12,588 nucleotides of DNA from Methanothrix sp. (GTDB taxonomy: Archaea > Halobacteriota > Methanosarcinia > Methanotrichales > Methanotrichaceae): positions 1 through 12,588 of the forward strand of contig JAQTYS010000059.1 of the NCBI GenBank assembly GCA_028688175.1. Reading direction: 5' to 3'. The notes under the pieces were generated by a model that saw only the letters and a program-made list of their open reading frames with translations, made no database searches and was not told where the DNA came from. A program made the translations under genes and the position numbers. Shown here one piece after another: positions 1 through 6,781 of this stretch (position 1 is its first letter; every line of letters starts with the position of its first letter).

Positions 1-466
1 CTTGGATTACGCCGACCTTACGGGAGCGAATCTGAGAGATGCCCAGATGAAGGGGTCAAGGCTCATGAATTTATTCTTAGATGAAGCAGACCTATCGAAC
101 ACAGACTTCACAGGATCTTATCTCTATGGCATGACTCTGAAGGATACTGTTTGGAGCAAGGCGAACTTAAGATCCTCCAGCATAATATTACTGAATTTCT
201 TGGATGCAGATTTCAGCGGCGCAAATCTGCGAAAGACCCGTTTTGCCCAGACCTATATGAATAACACCAACTTTACCAATGCGGATCTAAGTGGCGCTGT
301 CTTTGATACCTGCGCCTTTGAAAACGCTGATTTTACAGGCGCAAATCTGCAGGAGATCAAGTACGATTCCATTACGCTTGATTTTTTCGCGACATCCAAA
401 CTCGATAATGCCAAGTTAAGCGCCGATCTGCAAAAGGATCTGGAAAAATTGCGGTCGGAAAAATAA
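1..466 (+). CDS. Pentapeptide-repeat protein, C-terminal part (5' end outside window)
   Basis: The frame is open from the left edge, so only the C-terminal ~154 residues are seen. They consist mainly of A(D/N)LXX pentapeptides (ADLTG, ANLRD, ADLSN, ANLQE), the pattern that folds into a right-handed quadrilateral beta-helix. The last ~30 residues break the pattern and form a cap with the core SKLDNAKLSADLQKDLEKL. Nearly the same cap ends the 588-aa pentapeptide protein at 1647-3413, so the two are paralogues. The TTG at position 2 is probably internal, because the repeats already run through it. The gene lies 36 bp upstream of the BMP-type binding protein on the same strand and is probably co-transcribed with it. 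By analogy with the paralogue it may be secreted, but its N-terminus is not visible. The biochemical role is unknown; most pentapeptide proteins act as binding or scaffold surfaces. Confidence 0.9.
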   Translation, partial: LDYADLTGANLRDAQMKGSRLMNLFLDEADLSNTDFTGSYLYGMTLKDTVWSKANLRSSSIILLNFLDADFSGANLRKTRFAQTYMNNTNFTNADLSGAVFDTCAFENADFTGANLQEIKYDSITLDFFATSKLDNAKLSADLQKDLEKLRSEK

Positions 467-502
467 CCTGATCAGGTGGGAAGTTGAATGGAGCTGGTCT
501 GA

Positions 503-1567
503 ATGAAATGCATATCGATATTGTGGACTGTGATACTTTGTGCTCTTCTCCTTGCCGGCTTGAGCGGAGAGGGCAAAGTCGCAGCCGCAAATAACTCCTC
601 TGTAAAATCCGAACTAAATGTGACTCTGCTGGATTTCGGCCCGATTGGGGACCATGGCTGGACATACGAGGCCCATGTGGGCGCATCAGAAATGGCCCAG
701 ATGCTATCTTTTGTTAACCTCTCTGAGAGAGAGAATGCCGCAGGTCCCGGTGCGTCCCAGATTTTGAGGGATTACGCAGAGAATGGAGCTAATCTGATAT
801 TCTGTCACAGCTACAACTTCATAGATGCCATCAAAGAAGTAGCTCCCGAATATCCGGATGTCGTTTTTATGTGGGGAGGAGGGACGGAGAAGCTGGCGCC
901 CAACGCAGGATTTTATTATGAGAGGATTTATGAGGCCCAGTATCTTGCCGGAATTGTGGCGGGCAATATGACCAAGACGGGAAAGATTGCATTTGTGGCT
1001 GCATTGCCCACGTCTCAGGTAATAATCGGCATCAACGCTTTTGCGAAGGGTGTGGCATCCACCAATTCCCGCGCCAAAGTGTACGTGGAGTGGATTGGGG
1101 ATTGGTATGATCCAGGAAAAGAGCGAGCAGCGGCCTTATCACTTATCAGCCAAGGATGCGATGTCATAACCCACTGGTCCGATTCCGATGCGACGGGTCA
1201 AACGGCTGATGAGATGGGCATCTACTTCATATCTTTCGGCTCAGATGTCGGCAGGTTCTCTCCTCGAGTATATCTTACGGGCGCTGTCTGGAACTGGCAG
1301 CCCATTATGACCGATATTGCAGAATCTGTGCATAACGGGACATGGGAATCCCATCCAGGAGGTGAATGGTGGTATGGACTGGCCGAAGGAGGAGTGGCGC
1401 TGGCACCTTTTGGCGACAATGTCCCAGAAGATGTCCAATCTTCGGTGGCAGAGAAGCAAAAGGATATTGTGCAGAAAAAGCTGACAATATTCCCCGGACT
1501 GAGTGATGCAGAACTAAAAGAGATGTATTACCTCGAATCAAATGTTGTGGGCGAGCTGCCGAATTGA
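503..1567 (+). CDS. BMP-family (PnrA-like) extracellular solute-binding protein
   Basis: This is a 354-aa secreted periplasmic-binding-protein-fold protein of the basic membrane protein family, whose studied members bind nucleosides or related ligands for ABC transporters. Residues 1-30 form a signal peptide (hydrophobic core ISILWTVILCALLLAGL, then an AAAN site). No lipobox cysteine is seen, although many family members are lipoproteins. Family landmarks are GPIGDHGWTYEAHVG (46-60), EAQYLAGIVAG (144-154), WYDPGKERAAALSLISQGCDVI (201-222), WNW (263-265) and APFGDNVPEDV (301-311). The WTY variant replaces the FNQ-like motif of PnrA/Med proteins, pointing to a divergent BMP subfamily. The ATG at 503 has GGAG at 490-493 with suitable spacing. 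It lies between two paralogous pentapeptide genes, and no permease or ATPase gene is in the window. The ligand cannot be inferred. Confidence 0.88.
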   Translation: MKCISILWTVILCALLLAGLSGEGKVAAANNSSVKSELNVTLLDFGPIGDHGWTYEAHVGASEMAQMLSFVNLSERENAAGPGASQILRDYAENGANLIFCHSYNFIDAIKEVAPEYPDVVFMWGGGTEKLAPNAGFYYERIYEAQYLAGIVAGNMTKTGKIAFVAALPTSQVIIGINAFAKGVASTNSRAKVYVEWIGDWYDPGKERAAALSLISQGCDVITHWSDSDATGQTADEMGIYFISFGSDVGRFSPRVYLTGAVWNWQPIMTDIAESVHNGTWESHPGGEWWYGLAEGGVALAPFGDNVPEDVQSSVAEKQKDIVQKKLTIFPGLSDAELKEMYYLESNVVGELPN

Positions 1568-1590
1568 TAGGCATTCTCTTTTTATGGGGA
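1568..1590 (+). terminator. Possible T-rich terminator after the BMP gene
   Basis: Directly after the BMP stop codon comes a pyrimidine run with five consecutive T (about 1575-1581, CTCTTTTTA). Archaeal RNA polymerase can terminate at T-tracts without a hairpin. This would separate the BMP unit from the next gene, which has its own TATA-like element. The evidence is weak and purely compositional. Confidence 0.3.
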
Positions 1591-1607
1591 ACAGGATGGA
1601 TTATCTC

Positions 1608-1625
1608 AGATAAAAAATTAATAGT
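1608..1625 (+). promoter_or_regulatory. TATA-like element for the 588-aa pentapeptide gene
   Basis: The A/T block GATAAAAAATTAATAGTA is centred about 30 bp before the ATG at 1647. No Shine-Dalgarno motif precedes that ATG (TTAATACTGTT). TATA spacing plus absence of an SD fits a leaderless or nearly leaderless archaeal transcript. Confidence 0.45.
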
Positions 1626-1646
1626 AGTAACGCAGTTAATACTGTT

Positions 1647-3413
1647 ATGAATATTTCTTTGATACGATTGGTTCTATGGTTGTGTTTGCTTCTCACTCTT
1701 TTGTTTATAATTTCATCTGCAACCATAGATGATCCCATCAAATTCAAAGATCATATCCGGCTTATCGGCGCGAACCTGAGCGGCATGAACTTGTCCTGGG
1801 CCCACCTGAATCATTCCGAGTTGCAAGGAGCGGATCTTCGCAAGACGAACCTTAGCCGATCCTATCTAAACCAATCAAGTATCTTTGATGCCAAGCTTGC
1901 AGAGGCGAACCTAAGCAGAGCAATTATGGTAGATGCTGACCTTCATGGCTCCGATCTCTCCCAGGCCGACCTCAGGGGTGCAAATATGCCCATATGTAAT
2001 TTGTTTGCCTCAAATCTGACGCAAGCGAACCTAACCGGCACATTCTTGGCTGGTTGCTACCTGACAAGGTCAAATTTGAACGGCGCAGACCTATCCGGCT
2101 GCTTTATGGATCAGTCTTTTGCGGATAGTTCAACCATGGTTCGTATTAAACTGAATAGAGCCAGCTTAGGCGGCGTGAAAATGAGCGACACAAACCTGAG
2201 CGAAGCCAGCTTTATAAAAGCGTTCATGGATCGCTGCACCTTGCGCAATTCCCTATTGATTAGTGCCAATCTGACCGGAGCAAGCCTGATTGGGGCGAAC
2301 TTGATTAATGCCACCATATCCCATACAGACCTCAGCGGTGCGGATCTATCTGAATCGCGCTGCTCGAGAGCGAATTTTGTTAGATCTCGGCTGGTTAAAT
2401 CAAAAATGGGTTTTGTCAACCTGAGCGGTGCAAACCTGAGCTACGCCGACTTATCCGGATCATATCTTATGGCATCCCGTCTGGAAGGCTGTGACTTTTT
2501 TAGAGCGAATTTAACAGGAGTAGAACTCGAAAATGCCTTAATGCATAGCGTTAGACTTGCTGAAGCCAGACTAACAGGCGCAATTTTGGCCAGGTCGCAT
2601 CTGGAGGATGCGGACCTGTCCAACTCCAATCTGGAAAATGCCGATCTTACTAGCTCCTTGCTTAGCGGGTGCAATCTGACGGGTGCCCGTCTTTTGGGAG
2701 CCAGGCTCCTAAGCGCCGACCTCAGCCTTGCCGTTCTGAATGGCGCTGACCTTAGCGGAGCAAACCTGGTAGGTGCCAGATTAAATTGGGCAAATCTGGG
2801 CAAAAGCACTCTCAAACGTTGCCAATTCTCCAGAGCAGAGTTATTTGGAGCAGACCTGAGCCGTTGTGATATCAGCGACTCGGACCTCACCCGGGCATAT
2901 TTGCCAAGGGCCAAATTGAATGAATCTAACCTCAGAAACACAAAATTGGACAATGCCGATCTTACAGGTACGGATATGTCCGGAGCTGATCTTGCTGGTG
3001 TCCAGATCGTTAAGGCAGATCTGGATGAAGCAAACTTATCCGGGGCGGACCTGGCAGGATGCAGCCTGCAATCCATGAACCTGAGGGGAACCATCATGCA
3101 AAACGCTTTACTGAGGTCGGCAAGCTTCAATTGGGTTATACTCAACGAGGTTGATCTTCAGGGCGCAGATCTGAGAAATGCCAAATTTGATGCGGTTTTT
3201 CTGGAAAATGTGAACCTCTCCGGGGCTGACCTAAGAAATGCAGAATTTAGTAAGACCGCACTGGTGAATGTAGATCTGGGTGGTGCGAATCTAGTGGGAA
3301 TTAAATATGATCTCCTGGAACTTCCCATGATTGCGAGTTCGAAACTCGATAACGCTAAAATGAGTGCCGATATGAGAAAGGATATTGAAAAATTAGGGTC
3401 GAGCTCAGGATAA
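1647..3413 (+). CDS. Long secreted pentapeptide-repeat protein
   Basis: This 588-aa protein has an N-terminal signal peptide or anchor (residues 1-25, LVLWLCLLLTLLFIISSA). From about residue 38 to 551 it is an almost unbroken array of pentapeptides of the A(D/N)LS/TG type. That is about 103 repeats, or roughly 26 coils if it folds as the usual four-sided beta-helix; this is long for the family. The final 37 residues form a non-repeat cap (core SKLDNAKMSADMRKDIEKL) shared with the protein at 1-466. About 18 N-X-S/T sequons (mostly NLS and NLT) occur in the mature part; on a secreted archaeal protein these could be N-glycosylated. No enzymatic motif is visible. A surface scaffold or adhesive rod is an inference. 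The gene appears to have its own leaderless promoter, and its stop overlaps the convergent amidotransferase stop by 9 bp. Confidence 0.92.
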   Translation: MNISLIRLVLWLCLLLTLLFIISSATIDDPIKFKDHIRLIGANLSGMNLSWAHLNHSELQGADLRKTNLSRSYLNQSSIFDAKLAEANLSRAIMVDADLHGSDLSQADLRGANMPICNLFASNLTQANLTGTFLAGCYLTRSNLNGADLSGCFMDQSFADSSTMVRIKLNRASLGGVKMSDTNLSEASFIKAFMDRCTLRNSLLISANLTGASLIGANLINATISHTDLSGADLSESRCSRANFVRSRLVKSKMGFVNLSGANLSYADLSGSYLMASRLEGCDFFRANLTGVELENALMHSVRLAEARLTGAILARSHLEDADLSNSNLENADLTSSLLSGCNLTGARLLGARLLSADLSLAVLNGADLSGANLVGARLNWANLGKSTLKRCQFSRAELFGADLSRCDISDSDLTRAYLPRAKLNESNLRNTKLDNADLTGTDMSGADLAGVQIVKADLDEANLSGADLAGCSLQSMNLRGTIMQNALLRSASFNWVILNEVDLQGADLRNAKFDAVFLENVNLSGADLRNAEFSKTALVNVDLGGANLVGIKYDLLELPMIASSKLDNAKMSADMRKDIEKLGSSSG

Positions 3414-4112
3414 AGCTGACCCCAGCTCTTTCTCCACTCTGTCCAGGAACTGCTCCATCAGGCCTTGAATCTGAGAAAACTGATCAGCATTAGCCGACAA
3501 CTCTTCTGGCCTATTCACATACGGCCCCTCGGTCAGCTCGTCAGCGCAGTTTTCGAGCAGGTGATCGATGCTATCGCGGGAGGATTCCAGATGAAACTGC
3601 AGCCCAATTGCCTTTCCCTTGACAAAAGCCTGGTTTATGCAAGCCCGGCTCTCTGCCGTTCGCACTGCGCCAGGAGGAATCTCGAAGGTGTCGCCATGCC
3701 AGTGCAATGCCACAAATCTCTGCGGCAGAACTGAGAAGATGGGGGACACAGTTCCCTCTTTTGTAAGGTCGACCGGAAACCAGCCGATCTCTCTATACCT
3801 GTTTCTTCGCACCACTCCTCCCAGCACGTCAGCCATAAGCTGAGCGCCCAGGCAAATGCCTAGAACGATCTTGTCGCATGCGATGGCTTGACGGATGAAC
3901 TCCTTCTCCCTGGCAAGCCATGGATACTTGTCATCCTCATAGATATTCATGGGCCCACCCATGATTATCAGCCAGTCGAATTGATTCATCTCCGGCAGCG
4001 CCTCATCCAAAAAAAGCTGGGTACGGGTGAGATCATGGCCACGGGATCTGGCCCAGCTCTCTATATTGGCCAGATCTTCGAAGGGCACATGTTGAAGGTA
4101 GTGAATTTTCAT
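3405..4112 (-). CDS. Class I glutamine amidotransferase (GMP synthase GATase-like)
   Basis: This 235-aa protein has the class I glutamine amidotransferase fold, which hydrolyses glutamine or a related gamma-glutamyl substrate. The nucleophile is Cys87 in GICLGAQ, and the other triad residues are His174 and Glu176 in LQFHLE. The oxyanion loop is MGGPMNIYED (51-60), and HWHGDTFEIPPGA (137-149) is typical of the free-standing GuaA-like subfamily. No synthetase or acceptor domain is attached, so its partner is unknown. Such stand-alone enzymes include gamma-glutamyl-peptide hydrolases and poorly characterised amidotransferases. The ATG at 4112 has GGAG at 4120-4123, and the TGA of the upstream metalloprotease gene lies in the same GGAGTGA. 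The gap is only 4 bp, so translation is probably coupled. It is the third gene of the protease operon; whether it functions with the protease is untested. Confidence 0.9.
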   Translation of the reverse strand: MKIHYLQHVPFEDLANIESWARSRGHDLTRTQLFLDEALPEMNQFDWLIIMGGPMNIYEDDKYPWLAREKEFIRQAIACDKIVLGICLGAQLMADVLGGVVRRNRYREIGWFPVDLTKEGTVSPIFSVLPQRFVALHWHGDTFEIPPGAVRTAESRACINQAFVKGKAIGLQFHLESSRDSIDHLLENCADELTEGPYVNRPEELSANADQFSQIQGLMEQFLDRVEKELGSALS

Positions 4113-4116
4113 GGCT

Positions 4117-6345
4117 TCACTCCAGGAATGTAAATTCCATACCCCATCTGTTCAACCTGCCCGTGTCCCTTTGTTCCAGGTCCGTCACTCGCAAGATCCA
4201 GTTGCCTTTCAAGAGCTGGCCCTTAAAGCCCGCCAGATCGGCTACGTCCTTTGCCTCAAAGGTTCTTACGATATCCGGTTTACCGCTGCCGGTAGCATTG
4301 TGAAGCACGGCCCTCTTTCCGCCCGGTGAGAATAGCTCCACCCTCAGATCGCTGACGTAATTGTGGCTGATATCAACGCACACAGTGATGCTTTGCACTA
4401 CACCCTCCTTCTCCACCATTATGGCATGGCCAATTCCGGTGGGATCAGCATCGGGTATATCCAGATTGGGTGAGGCATCATAGCTTGCAGAGCCGGTTGT
4501 AGCCTCAAGATCCAGCTCTATCGACCATCGATTCAGCTTTCCGATATCGATCTTAGCCAGATCGGCCACCCAAAGAGTCCAGTCTCCCAGGGAAGGCTGG
4601 CCCAGGAATGCTTTCAGCTCTTGCTTGCTCTCGCAATCGAAGGTTACTATCAGGTTATCTTTGCTTCCGCCCTCGCGATTATGCAGCACAGCCCTCTGGC
4701 CGGATGGAGAGATGAGCTCCACCTTCAGGTCTCCAATGTAGGTATGAGTTATATCCAAAGAGACTCGCAGGGCACAGATCTTGCCCTTCTCAGAGAGTGC
4801 GATGACACTGGATACACCCTGCGGATCATTATCATTGATCACGTCAGCCGCTACTACCTCTCCCCGGGCAGTTTTTGCCGATTTAACCGGCCCCGTTCTG
4901 AAGCTAATTACCTGGCCCGGATCACCGATATTGGAGATGGTCAATCCCGACTCGGAGAGATCCCATAGGCAAGAGGAAGGCAGAGTGTCATGAGACAGCG
5001 CAAGGCCATCGATTCTGCCAAAGAGGTCCGATGCATCGCCCTCATTTCTGTTCTTCTCCAGGTCCAAATGCCCGTCCGCCTGGAGCAATCCGCATTGGTA
5101 ATGAAGCTGTGGCGTTCCGCCTTGCCATTCATTTGAGCCGAAGATATCGCAATGGTAAACTGCCAGACCGCTGGAGGGGAGATATTCGTCCAGACCGAGA
5201 GTGGTGCGGTTCTCCACAATGAAGTATTCGTTCTCATTCTCCGTTTTGTAGATCAGTACGCGGCCATAGTCGCCATGATCGGCCTGATACTCCCCAGCCT
5301 CATTCAAGCTCACTATATTGTCGCACCAACCTGCCAAATTGCGCAGGTAAGAGCATATTGGTGCAGGCGTTTTTCCGTTATCAAGATGATTTCCATAGCT
5401 CATCAGGCAATAGCTACCCATACCGGCACTGCTTTGAAAGTCGCCGTCGCGTTTGCCATAATCGTAGAGATCCGGCAAGCGGCAGAGCATATGGGCGTTT
5501 TCGTGACAGAAAGTTCCGATGGATAGCTCCGTCTTATCGTCTCCCAGGCCGGTGAGCATATAGAAGTAAGCTCTCATATTGCCCAGCATCATGTTGATGA
5601 TGCCGTTGTGCGGCCAGATGTAGTCGCCCTGGTATAGCGATTTGCCGGCATAAAGAATGTTGATGGCATCGATATAACCCTCTCGTTTGCTATCGAATTG
5701 CAGCAAGTTTATGCCGGTACGCGCTGCCGCTTGCAGCGTCTCCTCGACAAGCGGATGCTCTACGTAATACTGCTTCTCATGACTGAGGGTTATGGGGCCG
5801 ATTACTACATTGGAATAATCGAGCTTTCCAGAAGACATCTTTTGGAAATAATCTCTTACTGAGCAGAAATTCCCGTAGCCGTTATAACCCTGCATATTCA
5901 GCATATCGGAAACATCTGCCGGGGTTATGGAGGTCTTGATATCCGAGAATTGAACAATTATGGTCAAGCCCAATACTTTTCCTTGATTGACTCTTCGTCC
6001 ATCCAGCAAGCCCATATTTCTGCCGAGAACACGATTGGCTCCATCCCGGCTGGCATAATTGCGGGCAAACCTCTCCTCGAATCTAGAGGCGATAACCTCC
6101 TGCGATTCCCTGAGATGTCTCTTCACGCCGGACGGTGGGTCCTGATGCAAAGGAATACCAGTTGAGATCAGCATTCCACCAAGCAGGCGAGCATAAGTGT
6201 ACAGACCTATCTCCTGGTCGTAGATCACCGAGTAACCATTGTCGTCTTCCTGATAGCTATAAAACTCATCACCGAAGACCGTTAACCTGATCTGTGGTCC
6301 ATTCCTTTGGGGAAAAAGCAGCGACTCCCCGAGTATAGCGCTCAT
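4117..6345 (-). CDS. M6-family zinc metalloprotease with two C-terminal P domains
   Basis: This 742-aa protein has an N-terminal prodomain-like segment (about 1-100, with GDEFY and GYSVIYD). A catalytic domain of the M6 (immune inhibitor A-like) type spans about 120-480. HENAH at 281-285, followed by LPDLYDYG (290-297), is the zinc/catalytic motif; Glu282 would be the catalytic base. MSYG (315-318) looks like the Met-turn and LAGW (337-340) is a family landmark. Two proprotein-convertase P (Homo B) domains follow at about 490-612 and 630-742. Each has a DLKVEL/DLRVEL strand, an RAVLHN motif, a GDW/GNW turn and a final LNRW. No signal peptide or membrane segment is visible, which is unusual for a family that is mostly secreted. 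ATG 6345 is well supported by AGAGGT at 6354-6359. The substrate is unknown. Confidence 0.9.
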   Translation of the reverse strand: MSAILGESLLFPQRNGPQIRLTVFGDEFYSYQEDDNGYSVIYDQEIGLYTYARLLGGMLISTGIPLHQDPPSGVKRHLRESQEVIASRFEERFARNYASRDGANRVLGRNMGLLDGRRVNQGKVLGLTIIVQFSDIKTSITPADVSDMLNMQGYNGYGNFCSVRDYFQKMSSGKLDYSNVVIGPITLSHEKQYYVEHPLVEETLQAAARTGINLLQFDSKREGYIDAINILYAGKSLYQGDYIWPHNGIINMMLGNMRAYFYMLTGLGDDKTELSIGTFCHENAHMLCRLPDLYDYGKRDGDFQSSAGMGSYCLMSYGNHLDNGKTPAPICSYLRNLAGWCDNIVSLNEAGEYQADHGDYGRVLIYKTENENEYFIVENRTTLGLDEYLPSSGLAVYHCDIFGSNEWQGGTPQLHYQCGLLQADGHLDLEKNRNEGDASDLFGRIDGLALSHDTLPSSCLWDLSESGLTISNIGDPGQVISFRTGPVKSAKTARGEVVAADVINDNDPQGVSSVIALSEKGKICALRVSLDITHTYIGDLKVELISPSGQRAVLHNREGGSKDNLIVTFDCESKQELKAFLGQPSLGDWTLWVADLAKIDIGKLNRWSIELDLEATTGSASYDASPNLDIPDADPTGIGHAIMVEKEGVVQSITVCVDISHNYVSDLRVELFSPGGKRAVLHNATGSGKPDIVRTFEAKDVADLAGFKGQLLKGNWILRVTDLEQRDTGRLNRWGMEFTFLE

Positions 6346-6353
6346 GGCAACTT

Positions 6354-6359
6354 ACCTCT
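6354..6359 (-). promoter_or_regulatory. Ribosome-binding site of the M6 protease gene
   Basis: On the minus strand the sequence reads TAA-AGAGGT-AAGTTGCC-ATG. The SD motif directly abuts the stop codon of the upstream prodomain-like gene and sits 8 nt before the protease ATG. This fixes the protease start and suggests translational coupling. Confidence 0.75.
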
Positions 6360-6656
6360 TTACCATCCCTTTCTCTTGGCGCTTTGATCTGCTTTGGCCA
6401 GACGAATGCTGCCTGCCTCTTGCAGATGTTTTTCCAGGTCTGGGGGCGGGCTCTGGCTGAGGGGGATCTTGCTGGAGAAAAAAGCACCATCCTTCAGAAG
6501 AGCATAACAGAATAATCCCAGCTCTTTGTCATAAATAACGGAGTAGCCTTCCGCTGTCTCGTATTGAGCATAAAATTCGTCACCATTGACAACCAATTTG
6601 ACATCAGGTCCCTTCTCTTGGGAGAAGGTCAGCTTCTCACCGAATATTGCGCTCAT
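6360..6656 (-). CDS. Free-standing homologue of the M6 protease N-terminal domain
   Basis: This is a 98-aa protein if it starts at the ATG at 6656; an upstream TTG at 6665 would add three residues. ATG 6656 is preferred because the protein then begins MSAIFGE, matching MSAILGE of the adjacent protease. About half of the first 81 residues are identical by hand alignment, including GDEFY, GYSVIYD, GL..YA.L, IPL.Q.PP and HL. The similarity ends where the protease catalytic region begins, and the tail is short and basic (AKRKGW). There is no signal peptide, zinc motif or P domain. It is first in an operon with the protease, 14 bp upstream. It could be a trans-acting inhibitor or folding factor derived from the prodomain, or a remnant of a duplicated protease. 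The close match over its whole length and the intact downstream SD favour a functional gene, but this is inference. Confidence 0.7.
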   Translation of the reverse strand: MSAIFGEKLTFSQEKGPDVKLVVNGDEFYAQYETAEGYSVIYDKELGLFCYALLKDGAFFSSKIPLSQSPPPDLEKHLQEAGSIRLAKADQSAKRKGW

Positions 6657-6718
6657 AAAAGTCAAAACAGCCCATGCAGTGTTTCCGGGCCAAGCCTTCC
6701 TTTGCAGAATATCTCACC

Positions 6719-6737
6719 TAAAAATATTTAAATTTAT
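6719..6737. promoter_or_regulatory. AT-rich core element between divergent operons
   Basis: TAAAAATATTTAAATTTAT is nearly palindromic and resembles a TATA box on both strands. It lies about 45 bp before the panE ATG (6782, plus) and about 65 bp before the prodomain-like gene (6656, minus). One TATA-binding site, or two overlapping ones, could serve both directions. No clear SD precedes either ATG. Confidence 0.5.
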
Positions 6738-6781
6738 GCTTTTCGAAACCCTCTTAAGGGACTTGAATCCTCTTCCCGTTT

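Noticed and set aside
467..476. Perfect 10-bp palindrome CCTGATCAGG just after the first stop codon
   Set aside because: It is too short, with no loop for a hairpin; palindromes of this size are common by chance, and it lies between two genes likely to be co-transcribed.
2111..2419. Second minus-strand open frame inside the pentapeptide gene
   Set aside because: It has the same antisense bias from repeats and is fully covered by a convincing plus-strand gene.
2441..3145. Long open frame (234 codons) on the minus strand opposite the pentapeptide gene
   Set aside because: It mirrors the periodic codons of the repeat array (Ala/Asp/Leu codons read backwards give a monotonous Arg/Ser/Ala/Leu pattern) and has no start signal or recognisable domain.
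4621..5555. Several plus-strand open frames opposite the metalloprotease gene, and a minus-strand one at 4941-5237
   Set aside because: They overlap each other and a protein with clear catalytic and P-domain motifs; none looks like a known family.
6269..6490. Minus-strand frame bridging the prodomain-like gene and the protease
   Set aside because: It is out of frame with both genes and composed of their shifted codons. I considered a frameshift fusion, but the intact stop, SD and ATG between the genes argue against it.
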